From: Acidobacteriota bacterium | GTDB taxonomy: Bacteria > Acidobacteriota > Blastocatellia > Pyrinomonadales > Pyrinomonadaceae | Length of the DNA stretch: 44,590 nt | Assembly (NCBI GenBank): GCA_020199995.1 | Contig: JAIVJM010000200.1 | Location: forward strand, 1-44,590 | Direction: 5' to 3' | Shown: one piece after another, positions 30,691 to 40,051 of the stretch | How positions within the stretch are numbered: the stretch's first letter is position 1 | Layout of the letters: each line of letters begins with the position of its first letter | The notes under the pieces: generated by a model | Seen by the model: the letters and a program-made list of their open reading frames with translations, nothing else | Databases searched by the model: none | Told to the model about the DNA's origin: nothing | Made by a program: the position numbers and the translations under genes

Positions 30691-32010
30691 ATGGACTTAT
30701 ACGCACGCATCCCTAACAACGTGAACCTCGGCGAAGACAAGCAGCTTCAGCGCGCGATGGAGAAGTGGCTGCCGAACTTCCTCGACTGGTGGCGCGAGAT
30801 GGGGCCCGAAGGTTTTCAAAATAAAGAGGTCTACCTCCGCACCGCGACCAGCGTGGACACTGAAGGCTGGGCGAACTTCGATTACGTGCGGATGCCCGAC
30901 TACCGTTGGGGCATCTTCCTCAAGCCCGCCGGACAGGACGCGCGAGTCGGCTTCGGCGACCACGCGGGCGCGCCCGCCTATCAGGAAGTGCCGGGCGAGT
31001 TCAGAAACGCCTTACGCCGCATCATCGTCACGCAGGGCGACACCGAGCCAGCCTCGGTCGAGCAGCAGCGCCTTCTGGGTCAGACCTGCCCCTCGCTCTA
31101 CGACCTGCGCAACCTCTTTCAGGTCAACGTCGAGGAGGGCCGGCATCTCTGGGCGATGGTCTATCTGCTGCAACGCTACTTCGGGCGCGACGGGCGCGAC
31201 GAGGCCGAAGGGTTGCTCGAACGTCGTTCGGGGAACCCCGACAAGCCCCGCATCCTCGAAGCCTTCAACCAGCCGTGCGACGACTGGCTCAACTTTTTCT
31301 GCTTCACGATGTTCACCGACCGCGACGGCAAGTACCAGCTCTCGGCCCTCGTCGGGAGGGTCGTCAAGCGCACGGCGCAGTTGATGAGAGAGAGCCCCGA
31401 AGAGGACGTTCGCACTCTGGGCGGCATCCCGCTCGACATCATCCAGAAGCACATCAACTTCTGGTTCTCTTACTCGCTCGACCTCTTCGGCGGCGAGATC
31501 AGCTCGAACGCGGCTGACTTCTTCGCCGCCGGTTTGAAGGGGCGCTATCAGGAGCAGAAGAATTACGACGAGCACGTCATCGCGAATGAGGTCTTCACTC
31601 TGCCCGTGGTCGAGGACGGGCGTCTCGTCGAGCGCGAGGTGCCGATGCGTAACGCCTTGAACGAAGTGCTGCGCGGCGAGTATGTCAGAGACTGCGAGCG
31701 CGCTCTGGCGCGTTGGAACAAGTTCATCGCCGCCGAGGGCATTGATGACGCCCTCGCGCTGCCGAGCACGCGCTTCCACCGCCACGTCGGCGAGTACGCC
31801 GGTCACTTCTTCGACACCCGCGGCGAACTCATCCCCGAGGAGGAGTTCGAGCGCCGCCGCGACGAGTGGCTCCCGACGCTCGAAGACCGCGAGTACGTCC
31901 GCAGCCTCATGCACCCCGTCACCGAGCCCGGCAAGATCGCCAACTGGATCGCCCCGCCCGCCGCCGGCATCAAGGGCAAGCCCTTCGAGTTCGAGTACGT
32001 GCGTCTGTAA
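30691..32010 (+). CDS. boxB: Benzoyl-CoA 2,3-epoxidase subunit BoxB, with an apparent internal deletion
   Basis: BoxB is the di-iron subunit that epoxidises benzoyl-CoA with electrons from BoxA. Seen: YARIPNNVNLGEDKQLQRAM, the first ExxH motif in NVEEGRHLW (Glu149, His152), NFFCFTMFTDRDGKYQL, then RVVKRTAQLMRESPEEDVRT and FGGEISSNAADFFAAGLKGR. The frame is intact, but at residues 220-222 (about 31350) SAL runs straight into VGRVV. Family members have about 30 more residues there, including TEEAHHMFVGE with the second ExxH of the iron site. At 439 residues it is short by that amount (usual length about 470). It is probably inactive unless the gap is an assembly error. Start ATG 30691 has AAAAGG upstream. 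Confidence 0.88.
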   Translation: MDLYARIPNNVNLGEDKQLQRAMEKWLPNFLDWWREMGPEGFQNKEVYLRTATSVDTEGWANFDYVRMPDYRWGIFLKPAGQDARVGFGDHAGAPAYQEVPGEFRNALRRIIVTQGDTEPASVEQQRLLGQTCPSLYDLRNLFQVNVEEGRHLWAMVYLLQRYFGRDGRDEAEGLLERRSGNPDKPRILEAFNQPCDDWLNFFCFTMFTDRDGKYQLSALVGRVVKRTAQLMRESPEEDVRTLGGIPLDIIQKHINFWFSYSLDLFGGEISSNAADFFAAGLKGRYQEQKNYDEHVIANEVFTLPVVEDGRLVEREVPMRNALNEVLRGEYVRDCERALARWNKFIAAEGIDDALALPSTRFHRHVGEYAGHFFDTRGELIPEEEFERRRDEWLPTLEDREYVRSLMHPVTEPGKIANWIAPPAAGIKGKPFEFEYVRL

Positions 32011-32013
32011 AGA

Positions 32014-32083
32014 AAAACCGTACCGCGAGCTGGTCGGGTGTCATAAACGCTAACCCGCTTGCTACGGCTCGCGGTACGGTTTT
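32014..32083. terminator. Long hairpin with T tail after boxB
   Basis: AAAACCGTACCGCGAGC (32014-32030) is the perfect 17-bp complement of 32067-32083, which ends GGTTTT. It starts three bases after the boxB stop and could terminate in either direction. It may be another dispersed palindrome. The rest of the 311-bp gap to lysC shows no gene and no lysine-riboswitch consensus. Confidence 0.75.
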
Positions 32084-32321
32084 CAACACCGCCGCGTTGA
32101 ACTTCTGCCGCCTTCTCGACTGCGGCACGTGGCCGCACTGCTCGAAGATTTAGAGCTAAGCGTGCGGGATGCGCTGTTTCTAACTTCTCGCCCTCGCGCG
32201 CCGAACGCCGTCACTTTCGTTAAATCTGTCGGTCGTGTATCCTCTCGGCTGAGCTTATCCACCCCATAATTGAAAGTGATTCGCCGGGGCCGAGTCGGCA
32301 CTTCGGTTTCGCAGTCTGAGG

Positions 32322-33532
32322 ATGTCTCTGAACCCCACAGTGATGAAGTTCGGCGGCACGTCCGTCGCGGACGCCTCGGCCTTCGCGCGCGTCGCCGACC
32401 TCGTGCGAAGGCACGCAGACGAGCGGCCCGTCGTGGTGGTCTCGGCGATGAGCCGCGTCACCGACGCGCTGCTCGAAAGCGTGGGGGTCGCCGCTGAGGG
32501 GCGGATCGAAGAGGCGGTCGCATCGCTTGAAGGACACTTCGCGCGCCACATCGAAGTTGCGCGCGCGCTCCTGCGGGTGGAACCTGTGGGTCAGATCGAA
32601 GCGGCGGTCGGGCGCGAGCGGGCCGGTCTCATGGAGGCGTTCGCCTCGCTCGCCGCGGGTGCGAGGCCGCGCCCACTCCTGCAAGACCTCGTCGTCTCTT
32701 ATGGAGAGCGCCTTTCGGCGACGCTGCTCGCCGCCGTGCTCCGCGAAGCGGGGCTCGACGCGCGCTACATTGATGCGCGCTGGTGCATCATCACCGACGA
32801 ACAGCACGGGCGCGCCACGCCCCTCAAGGACGAGACCGAAGCGAGCACGCGCGCGCATCTCGAACCACTGATCGAGGCGGGCGAAGTGCCCGTCCTCGGC
32901 GGCTTCATCGCTTCTTCGGTCAGCGGCGAGACGACGACGCTCGGGCGCGGCGGCTCGGACTACACGTGCGCAACGTCCCCGTCCGCATCTGCGACTCGCG
33001 ACGTGACGATGCGCCCGACACCGTCGTCTTCTTCGACGCCGAGATGACGCCGCGCACCGTCAAGGCCATCGCCTGCAAGTCGGGCATTCACATCGTCCAC
33101 ATCACTTCGGCGCGGATGCTCGGCGAGCACGGCTTCCTGCGCGCCATCTTCGAGGTCTTCGAGCGCCACCGCACCGCCGTCGACATCGTCACGACCTCGG
33201 AGGTCAGCGTCTCGCTCTCGCTCGAAGACACCAGCGCGCTCGAAGCGATTGTCGCGGACCTCAATGCCGTGGGCGCGGTGAGGGTCGAGTCGGGGCGCGC
33301 CATCGTCTGCATCGTCGGCGAGGGTTTGCGCAGCACGCCCGGCATCGCGGGCCGCGTCTTCAGCACCATCAAGGACATCAACATCCTGCTCATCTCGCAG
33401 GGCGCGTCGAGCATCAACCTGACGTTCGTCATCGAAGAGCAGCACGTCGCCGAGGCCGTCCGACGCCTCCACGCAGCCTTCTTCGAGTGCGCCACATCGG
33501 AACTGCTGGCGCACATCGGCGGCGGACAATGA
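32322..33532 (+). pseudogene. lysC: Aspartokinase, interrupted by an internal deletion with frameshift
   Basis: Aspartokinase phosphorylates aspartate, the first step to lysine, threonine and methionine. The first frame carries VMKFGGTSVADASAFARVAD, VVVVSAMSRVTDALL and PVLGGFIASSVSGETTTLGR up to GGSDYT at about 32966, then loses sense. Another frame resumes at VRNVPVRICDSRR and runs through two ACT domains (IHIVHITSARMLGEHGFLRA, GRAIVCIVGEGL) to the stop at 33532. About 70-75 residues normally lie between these points (the AALVG.. and ELAYFGAKVLHP region), so part of the catalytic domain is missing. At the head of the lysine cluster, this leaves the pathway dependent on another aspartokinase, unless the gap is an assembly error. 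Confidence 0.88.
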
Positions 33533-33652
33533 AAAGCCGTGAATGGTAAATGGTGAATCGAGAAAGGCCGTAAATCGTGAATCGTAAATCGTGACAAGCA
33601 AGAACCGGATTTACCTTGTCACGATTTACGATTCACGATTTACGATTTACGG
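33533..33652. repeat. Heptad inverted repeat between lysC and the M20 gene
   Basis: The left side carries units GTGAATG, GTAAATG, GTGAATC, then GTAAATC, GTGAATC, GTAAATC, GTGACAA. Bases 33568-33598 are matched by 33615-33652, perfect except that the right arm has one extra GATTTAC unit. The M20 start codon is six bases after the arm. Confidence 0.95.
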
Positions 33653-33657
33653 TCTTG

Positions 33658-34707
33658 ATGAATTTATTCGAGCTGACGCGGCGGCTGATTGACATCCCTT
33701 CGCTTTCGGGCGAGGAGCGGGAGGTCGGGCGCTTCCTCGCGTCTTATCTGGAAGACCTTGGCTACCGGGTCGAATTGCAGGAGGCGGTTGAGGGGCGCGC
33801 GAACGTCATCGCGGCGGCGGCGGCGCGGCCCCGCGTCGTGCTCTCGACGCACATGGACACCGTCCCGCCCTTTATCGCTTCCGCGGAGGACGAGACGCAC
33901 ATCGAGGGGCGCGGGGCGTGCGACGCAAAGGGCATCATCGCCGCGCAGATCGCGGCCTGCGAACGCCTGCGCGCTGAAGGGCTGACGGACGTCGGGCTGC
34001 TTTTCACGGTTGACGAGGAACTCGGGAGCCTCGGCGCGCGCGAGGCGAACGGCCACCGGATTGCCGCGTCGTGCGAGTTTTTAATCAACGGCGAGCCGAC
34101 GGAAAATAAGCTCGCCGTCGGCTCGAAAGGCTCGCTGCGCCTGCGCCTCCACGCAAAGGGGCGCGCGGCGCATTCGGCCTACCCGGAGCGCGGCGAGTCG
34201 GCGATTGAGAAGCTGCTCGACGTTTTGGCCGACGTGCGCGCGTGCGCGTGGCCGCGCGACGAGTTCTTCGGCGAGACGACCTGCAACATCGGCACCATCG
34301 AGGGCGGCACGCGCCCCAACATCATCCCGGCGGAGGCGCGCTCCGACCTGCAAATCCGTCTCGTGACCGAATCGGGGGCCGTCAAAGAAATACTCGAACG
34401 CGCGGTGGCCGGGCGCGTGCGGGTGGAATATCTCTCTGTCGCCGAGCCCGTCCGCATGCTCGCCGTCGAAGGCTTCGAGCAGGAGGTCGTGCGCTTCACG
34501 ACGGACATCCCGTATCTCACGAACTGGGGCACGCCCTTGCTGCTCGGCCCCGGCTCGATTCTCGATGCACACACCGCGCACGAGCGCGTCTCGAAGCGCG
34601 AACTCGAAGCGGCGGTTGACCTCTATGCGCGCTTGGCACGCTCGCTGCTGGCGCGCGACGGGACGGGCACGTCGCGTGGGAATCCGGCGGAGGTGATGGG
34701 GGGATGA
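33658..34707 (+). CDS. M20 family metallo-hydrolase, probable succinyl-diaminopimelate desuccinylase
   Basis: A 349-residue zinc amidohydrolase. Metal ligands and catalytic residues are visible: STHMDTVPP (His65, Asp67), GRGACDAKG (Asp89), TVDEELGS (Glu120/121), FLINGEPTE (Glu146) and DAHTAHERVS near the end, with a dimerisation domain between (GKGSLRLRLHAKG-like, HSAYPERGES). M20 enzymes of this type include DapE, ArgE and LysK. The cluster contains DapD, which makes the succinylated intermediate, so DapE activity is the best guess. The ATG overlaps nothing but lacks a Shine-Dalgarno because a heptad arm abuts it. Its end overlaps dapB (ATGA). Confidence 0.85.
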   Translation: MNLFELTRRLIDIPSLSGEEREVGRFLASYLEDLGYRVELQEAVEGRANVIAAAAARPRVVLSTHMDTVPPFIASAEDETHIEGRGACDAKGIIAAQIAACERLRAEGLTDVGLLFTVDEELGSLGAREANGHRIAASCEFLINGEPTENKLAVGSKGSLRLRLHAKGRAAHSAYPERGESAIEKLLDVLADVRACAWPRDEFFGETTCNIGTIEGGTRPNIIPAEARSDLQIRLVTESGAVKEILERAVAGRVRVEYLSVAEPVRMLAVEGFEQEVVRFTTDIPYLTNWGTPLLLGPGSILDAHTAHERVSKRELEAAVDLYARLARSLLARDGTGTSRGNPAEVMGG

Positions 34708-35408
34708 AGCTGGCTTTGATTGGCTACGGGGCGATGGGGAGGCTCGTCGAGACACTCGCGAAGGATGCGGGGCACGAGGTCGGGGCCGTCATCACTTCGC
34801 GCGAGGTGTCTGACGGCGCGGGGTCGCTGGCCGAGGGGTTGCGCGGGCATGACGCGGCGATTGACTTTACCGTCGCCGGAGCGGTTCCCTTGAACGTCGA
34901 GGCCTGCGTGGCGGCGGGCGTGCCGCTCGTCGAGGGCACGACGGGCTGGGGCGCTCAACTGGACGCCGTGCGGCAAGCGGTCGAGCGCGGGGGCGGCGCG
35001 CTCATCTACGGCGCGAACTTCTCGGTCGGCGTCAATCTCTTCTACCGCCTCGTGGCGCACGCCGCCGAGCTGTTCGGGGCCTTCGACTACGAGCCTTTCA
35101 TCGAAGAGGCGCACCACTCGCGCAAGCGCGACGCGCCATCGGGGACGGCCTTGCGGCTGCGCGAGATTGTCGGCGCGGGCCGGGCGCGCGAAGTCCCCGT
35201 CGCCTCGACGCGTGCCGGACACATTCCGGGGACGCACCGCGTCGGCTTTGACGGCCCCGCCGACCAGATTGTCCTCACGCACGCGGCGCGCTCACGCGAG
35301 GGCTTCGCCTCCGGCGCGCTCGTCGCCGCCGAGTGGATTCAGGGCAGACGCGGCGTCTACGAATTTTCCGAGACGCTTGACGAAATACTTAAGAGCCGTG
35401 AACCGTGA
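34704..35408 (+). CDS. dapB: 4-hydroxy-tetrahydrodipicolinate reductase
   Basis: A 234-residue DapB. Reduces hydroxytetrahydrodipicolinate with NAD(P)H. Seen: MKLALIGYGAMGRLVE (nucleotide fold), IDFTVAGAVPLNVEACVAAG, VEGTTGW, YGANFSVGVNLFYRL, and the catalytic EEAHHSRKRDAPSGTALRL. It starts in the ATGA overlap with the M20 gene, so translation is coupled. Its last five residues (KSREP) and stop codon lie inside the left arm of a perfect 34-bp inverted repeat, i.e. the repeat supplied the C-terminus. Confidence 0.96.
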   Translation: MKLALIGYGAMGRLVETLAKDAGHEVGAVITSREVSDGAGSLAEGLRGHDAAIDFTVAGAVPLNVEACVAAGVPLVEGTTGWGAQLDAVRQAVERGGGALIYGANFSVGVNLFYRLVAHAAELFGAFDYEPFIEEAHHSRKRDAPSGTALRLREIVGAGRAREVPVASTRAGHIPGTHRVGFDGPADQIVLTHAARSREGFASGALVAAEWIQGRRGVYEFSETLDEILKSREP

Positions 35409-35476
35409 CAGGTAAACCGTGACAGGATAAAGGCCTGTTCTTTCCTGTCACGGTTTACCTGTCACGGTTCACGGCT
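35394..35476. repeat. Perfect 34-bp heptad-type inverted repeat between dapB and dapA
   Basis: Arms 35394-35427 and 35443-35476 are exact reverse complements built of GTGAACC, GTGACAG, GTAAACC, GTGACAG units with a 15-nt loop. The right arm ends GGCTTTT, giving a terminator-like shape inside the operon. The dapA ribosome site GGAGG follows four bases later. Confidence 0.97.
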
Positions 35477-35489
35477 TTTGGAGGTTGAG

Positions 35490-36410
35490 ATGGACGTTGA
35501 ATGGATGAGGGGTTGCGCGACGGCGCTGGTGACGCCGTTCGCGGGGGACGGGGTGGTTGACGAGGGGCGTCTGCGCGCGCTCGTCGAGCGGCAGATCGAG
35601 GGCGGGGTGCGGATGCTGGTGCCGTGCGGGACGACGGGCGAGAGCGCGACAATGACGGAGGAGGAAGACCAGCAGGTCATCGGCGCGACCGTCGAGGTGG
35701 CGCACGCGCGCGGGGCGTGGGTCATCGCCGGGACGGGAAGCAACTCGACCGCCGACGCGGTGCGCTACGCGCTCGCGGCGCGCGGGCTCGGCGCTGATGC
35801 CCTGCTCGTCGTCGCGCCCTTCTATAACAAACCGACGCAAGCGGGGCTCTACGCGCACTTCCGCGCCGTCGCCGAGGCCGTCCCCGAGACGCCCGTCGTG
35901 CTTTATAACGTGCCGGGCCGCACCTCCTCGAACATCTCGGCGGAGACGGTTTTGCGCCTTGCCCGCGACGCGGAGAATATCGTCGCCGTCAAAGAGGCTT
36001 CGGGCAATCTCTCGCAGGTCATGGAGATTCTGCGCGCACGACCCCGAGGCTTCCGCGTGCTGTCGGGTGACGATGCGTGGACGCTCGCTCTGGTCGCGCT
36101 CGGCGCGGACGGGCTCGTCTCGGTCGCGTCGAACGAAGCGCCCCGCTTGATGTCGCGGATGGTTGACTCCGCGCTCGCGGGCGAGTGGGACGCGGCGCGC
36201 GCGCTGCACTACCGCCTGCTGCCGCTGATGGACGTTAACTTCGTCGAGACGAGCCCCGGCCCGGCGAAGGCGGCGCTGGCTTTGATGGGGCTGCTGGAGG
36301 AGAATTTGCGCCTCCCGCTCGTCCCCGTCGAAGAGAAGACGCGCGAGCGCGTGCGCGCGTGTCTCAACGAGCTGGGGATTCTGGAGGAGACGACGCATGT
36401 CTCTGCGTGA
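35490..36410 (+). CDS. dapA: 4-hydroxy-tetrahydrodipicolinate synthase
   Basis: A 306-residue TIM-barrel lyase that condenses pyruvate with aspartate semialdehyde. Seen: [35 protein letters not shown], Tyr139 in [15 protein letters not shown], Schiff-base Lys168 in [15 protein letters not shown], and [20 protein letters not shown]. Full length. Start ATG 35490 is preceded by GGAGG at 35480-35484, just outside the 34-bp hairpin. Its end overlaps dapD by 14 bp, indicating coupled translation. Confidence 0.97.
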   Translation: MDVEWMRGCATALVTPFAGDGVVDEGRLRALVERQIEGGVRMLVPCGTTGESATMTEEEDQQVIGATVEVAHARGAWVIAGTGSNSTADAVRYALAARGLGADALLVVAPFYNKPTQAGLYAHFRAVAEAVPETPVVLYNVPGRTSSNISAETVLRLARDAENIVAVKEASGNLSQVMEILRARPRGFRVLSGDDAWTLALVALGADGLVSVASNEAPRLMSRMVDSALAGEWDAARALHYRLLPLMDVNFVETSPGPAKAALALMGLLEENLRLPLVPVEEKTRERVRACLNELGILEETTHVSA

Positions 36411-37230
36411 GGGAATCGAAGAGCTGTACGCGCGCGCGGGCGGCGAGTTCGGGGACTCCGACCGCGCGCTCTTCGACGCGTTCAAGGCCGCTCTCAACCG
36501 CGGCGAGGTGCGCGCCGCCGAGCGCGACGAGACGGGCGTGTGGCACACCAACGCGTGGGTCAAGCGCGGCATCCTCGCGGGCTTCCGCCTCGGCGTGCTC
36601 GCCGACATGTCGGCGCATGCTGCGCTTCGCTTCTTCGACAAGGACACGTACCCCGTGCGCCCGACCTCGCTCGCGGACGGCGTGAGAATCGTGCCGGGCG
36701 GCTCGTCAGTGCGCGACGGCGTGTATCTTGCGCCGGGGGTGGTGTGCATGCCGCCGATGTACGTCAACGTCGGCGCGTATGTGGATGAGGGGACGATGAT
36801 AGACAGTCACGCGCTCGTCGGCTCGTGCGCGCAGATCGGGAGGCGCGTCCACCTCTCGGCGGCGGCGCAGGTGGGCGGAGTGCTCGAACCCGTGGGGGCG
36901 ATGCCGGTCGTCGTCGAGGACGACGTGCTGGTGGGCGGCGGCTGCGGCATCTACGAGGGAACCATCGTGCGCGCGGGCGCGGTGCTCGCCGCTGGCACGA
37001 TCCTGACCGGCTCGACGCCTGTCTACGACACGGTGCGCGGCGAAATTTACCGGCGCACGCCCGAACGACCGTTGGAGATTCCGGCAGGCGCGGTCGTCGT
37101 CCCCGGCACGCGCCGCGTCGAGAATGAGCGCGGACGCGAATGGGGCCTCTCGCTCTACGCGCCCGTCATCGTCAAGTACCGCGACGAGCGGACAGACCGC
37201 GCCGTCCAGTTGGAGGACTACTTACGTTGA
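36397..37230 (+). CDS. dapD: 2,3,4,5-tetrahydropyridine-2,6-dicarboxylate N-succinyltransferase
   Basis: A 277-residue left-handed beta-helix acyltransferase that succinylates tetrahydrodipicolinate. Seen: [35 protein letters not shown], then hexapeptide-repeat helix [40 protein letters not shown], and [20 protein letters not shown], finishing with [19 protein letters not shown]. Its presence fixes the pathway as the succinylase route. It overlaps dapA at the start and the aminotransferase at the end (ttga). Confidence 0.96.
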   Translation: MSLREGIEELYARAGGEFGDSDRALFDAFKAALNRGEVRAAERDETGVWHTNAWVKRGILAGFRLGVLADMSAHAALRFFDKDTYPVRPTSLADGVRIVPGGSSVRDGVYLAPGVVCMPPMYVNVGAYVDEGTMIDSHALVGSCAQIGRRVHLSAAAQVGGVLEPVGAMPVVVEDDVLVGGGCGIYEGTIVRAGAVLAAGTILTGSTPVYDTVRGEIYRRTPERPLEIPAGAVVVPGTRRVENERGREWGLSLYAPVIVKYRDERTDRAVQLEDYLR

Positions 37231-38375
37231 GCGACTTCGTGCCCGCGCGCCGCCTGCGCGGGATAGAGAAGAGCATGATCCGGCAAATCTTCGACCGCGC
37301 GAGGCCGGGGAGCATCAATCTGGGCTTAGGCGAGCCCGACCTGCCGACGCCCGAAGTGATCCGCCGCGCGGCGGTGCGCGTCATCGAAGAAGAGCAGAAC
37401 GGCTACACCTCGCACGCCGGGCTCCCCTCCCTGCGCGAGCGCGTCGCGGCTGATTATCCGCAACTCGGCGCGACGCCTGATGAAGTCATCATCACCGCCG
37501 GTTCGCAGGAGGCTCTCTACCTCGCGCTCCTGACGCTTGTGGACGAGGGCGACGAGGTGCTTTTGCCCGACCCCGGCTTCGTCGCCTACCCGACGATTGT
37601 GCGGATGGCCGGGGGTCGCCCCGTCTTCTACCGACTGCCCGCCGCGAATGGTTTCGCCTTCGACGCCGAAGCGTTCCGCCGCGCACTCACGCCGCGCACG
37701 AAGGTCGTCGTCTGTATCAGCCCCTCGAACCCGACCGGGCGCGTACTCGCGCGTGAAGACTACCGCGCGATGGCCGGCGCGCTTGAAGACACAAATGCCT
37801 ATGTCGTGAGCGACGAGATTTACCGGGAGCTTTACTACGCGGAAGAGCGCCCCGCGTCAGTCTCCGAATTTTATCCGGAGCGGACGATCATCGTCAGCGG
37901 CCTCTCGAAATCAATGAGCATGACGGGGTGGCGTCTGGGCTGGCTCTGCGGCGGCGGCGACGACGCAGCGGTGGTCAAAAGCGCGCTCATCCTCCACGGC
38001 TACGTCACGACCTGCGCCTCGACCGTCTCGCAGAAGGCGGCGCTCGCCGCGTGGACGGACGAGGCCGAACAAGCGCGCGCCGAAAGCCGCCGCATCTTCC
38101 GCGGGCGGCGCGACTACCTGCTCGATCTACTTTCGAGCGAACTACGTTTACGCGCCGTCGCGCCCGACGGGGCTTTCTACGTAATGGCTGACGTGAGCGC
38201 CTACGGCGACTCTCGTCGCGCGGCCGAGATGTTCCTCGAACACGGCGTCATCACCGTGCCCGGCGCGGCCTTCGGCGCGGAGGGGGAAGGTTACTTACGC
38301 GTCTCCTTCTGCGCCGACCTCCCCGTCATCGCCGAGGGCGTGCGAAGGATGAAAGAGGCGTTGAAAGCACATTAG
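37227..38375 (+). CDS. dapC: PLP-dependent class I/II aminotransferase, probable N-succinyl-DAP aminotransferase
   Basis: A 382-residue fold-type I aminotransferase. Seen: [35 protein letters not shown], cofactor-binding [21 protein letters not shown], and the Schiff-base Lys228 in [16 protein letters not shown]. Its place directly after dapD, with TTG overlapping the dapD stop, points to the succinyl-amino-oxopimelate transamination step. The sequence alone would also fit a general aspartate-type aminotransferase. GGAGG lies ten bases before the TTG. Confidence 0.82.
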   Translation: MSDFVPARRLRGIEKSMIRQIFDRARPGSINLGLGEPDLPTPEVIRRAAVRVIEEEQNGYTSHAGLPSLRERVAADYPQLGATPDEVIITAGSQEALYLALLTLVDEGDEVLLPDPGFVAYPTIVRMAGGRPVFYRLPAANGFAFDAEAFRRALTPRTKVVVCISPSNPTGRVLAREDYRAMAGALEDTNAYVVSDEIYRELYYAEERPASVSEFYPERTIIVSGLSKSMSMTGWRLGWLCGGGDDAAVVKSALILHGYVTTCASTVSQKAALAAWTDEAEQARAESRRIFRGRRDYLLDLLSSELRLRAVAPDGAFYVMADVSAYGDSRRAAEMFLEHGVITVPGAAFGAEGEGYLRVSFCADLPVIAEGVRRMKEALKAH

Positions 38376-38385
38376 GCGAGAGCCG

Positions 38386-38650
38386 CGGATAAAATCCTCG
38401 ACGGGGGCGGAAGAATGCGAATGACAGCCCCGGCAGGGGCGGAAGAATTTAGCCCACGGCGCGAGCCGTGGGGATAGCAGAAGAAATTTGTGAGGAGCCC
38501 CGGAGGGGCGAAAGAAAAGCGAGACTCGTTCGTGCTCAAGGTTGAATTTCTTTCGCCCCTCCGGGGCTCCACATGTTTTCATTGTCGCTGATTCCCACGG
38601 CTCACGCCGTGGGCTAAAATCTACCGCCCCTTTCAGGGGCTTTGAATTGG
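38386..38650. repeat. REP-like nested palindrome, second copy
   Basis: Outer arms (AGCCCACGGCGCGAGCCGTG.. around 38449-38473 and ..CTCACGCCGTGGGCT at 38593-38617) enclose perfect 24-bp arms 38494-38517 with 38547-38570 (GGAGCCCCGG..). The design and sequence match the core of the element at 23.17-23.34 kb. Extra half-palindromes (GCCCCTTTCAGGGGC) lie just beyond. It fills the 342-bp gap between the aminotransferase and asd; no gene is seen there. Confidence 0.92.
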
Positions 38651-38717
38651 TTAAAATCTATCGCGCCTCATGGCGATTAAACTGATTTTGCCGGAGCGGG
38701 ATTTTCGGAGGCTTAAC

Positions 38718-39770
38718 ATGAGCAAGAAGTACAGGGTCGGGATTCTGGGCGCGACGGGGACGGTGGGGCAGCGGTTCATTCAACTGCTGGAGGGCCACCC
38801 GCAGTTCGAGTTGACGGCGCTGGCGGCTTCCGACCGCTCGCAGGGAAAGCCTTACCGCGAGGCGTGCGCGTGGCGTCTGCCGGGCGAAATGCCTTTGGCG
38901 GTTCACGCGCTCGAGGTGCAGCCGCCTGAGCCGCCGCTCGACTGCGAGCTGGTCTTTTCGAGTCTGCCGGGAGGGGTGGCGCGCGAATCCGAGGAGGCTT
39001 TCGCGCGCGCGGGCTACGCGGTCATCAGCAACTCTTCAGCCTTCAGGATGGACGAGGACGTGCCGCTCCTGATACCGGAAGTCAACCACGAGCATCTCGC
39101 GCTGCTCGACGCGCAAAGACAGGCGCGCGGTTTCGAGAAAGGCTTGATCGTGACGAACCCGAACTGCTCGACGATCATGCTCGCGCTCGCGCTCGCGCCG
39201 CTCCATGCGCGCTTCGGGGTCGAGGCGGTGGTCGCGACGACGATGCAGGCGCTCTCCGGCGCGGGCTACCCCGGCGTCGCCTCGCTCGACATCACGGACA
39301 ACGTGCTGCCCTTCATCGAGGGCGAAGAGGAGAAGGTCGAGACCGAGACGCTGAAGATTCTCGGGCGCGTGGCGGGCGCGCGCGTCGAGCCCGCGACGTT
39401 CGCGGTGAGCGCGCAGTGCAACCGCGTCAACGTCACCGACGGCCACATGGCCGCCGTCCGCGTCAGGCTCGCGCAAGGGGCCGACTTGGAAGAGGTGCGC
39501 GCGGCATTCTCGTCCTACACTTCGCTGCCGCAGGAATTGAAGCTGCATTCCGCGCCCGCGCGGCCCGTCGTCGTGCGCGACGAGCCAGACCGCCCGCAGC
39601 CCCGGCTCGACCGCGACGCCGGACGCGGGATGAGTGTCATGGTCGGGCGCGTCGCCCGCGACCGCGTGCTCGACTACCGCTTCGTCGCCCTCAGCCACAA
39701 CACCGTCCGCGGCGCGGCGGGCGCGGCCATCCTCAACGCCGAGCTTTTAATCGCCACGGGAAGACTCTAG
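38718..39770 (+). CDS. asd: Aspartate-semialdehyde dehydrogenase (archaeal/fungal-type subgroup)
   Basis: A 350-residue enzyme that reduces aspartyl phosphate to aspartate semialdehyde, the branch point for DapA and Hom. Seen: VGILGATGTVGQRFIQLLEG (NADP site), LVFSSLPGGVARESEEAF, SNSSAFRMDEDVPLLIPEVN, catalytic Cys150 in TNPNCSTIM, and GYPGVASLDITDNVLPFIEG. The length and these motifs match the archaeal/fungal group rather than the common bacterial one. Start ATG 38718 has CGGAGG upstream. Separated from dapC by a REP-like element, so it may have its own transcript. Confidence 0.95.
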   Translation: MSKKYRVGILGATGTVGQRFIQLLEGHPQFELTALAASDRSQGKPYREACAWRLPGEMPLAVHALEVQPPEPPLDCELVFSSLPGGVARESEEAFARAGYAVISNSSAFRMDEDVPLLIPEVNHEHLALLDAQRQARGFEKGLIVTNPNCSTIMLALALAPLHARFGVEAVVATTMQALSGAGYPGVASLDITDNVLPFIEGEEEKVETETLKILGRVAGARVEPATFAVSAQCNRVNVTDGHMAAVRVRLAQGADLEEVRAAFSSYTSLPQELKLHSAPARPVVVRDEPDRPQPRLDRDAGRGMSVMVGRVARDRVLDYRFVALSHNTVRGAAGAAILNAELLIATGRL

Positions 39771-39779
39771 AAGAAATGC

Positions 39780-40028
<249 letters not shown>

Positions 40029-40051
40029 CATCTTGTGCTAGTCTCTCGCGA

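Noticed and set aside
32084-32321. Lysine riboswitch upstream of lysC
   Set aside because: No recognisable conserved lysine-aptamer sequences; the gap shows only a strong hairpin at its left end.
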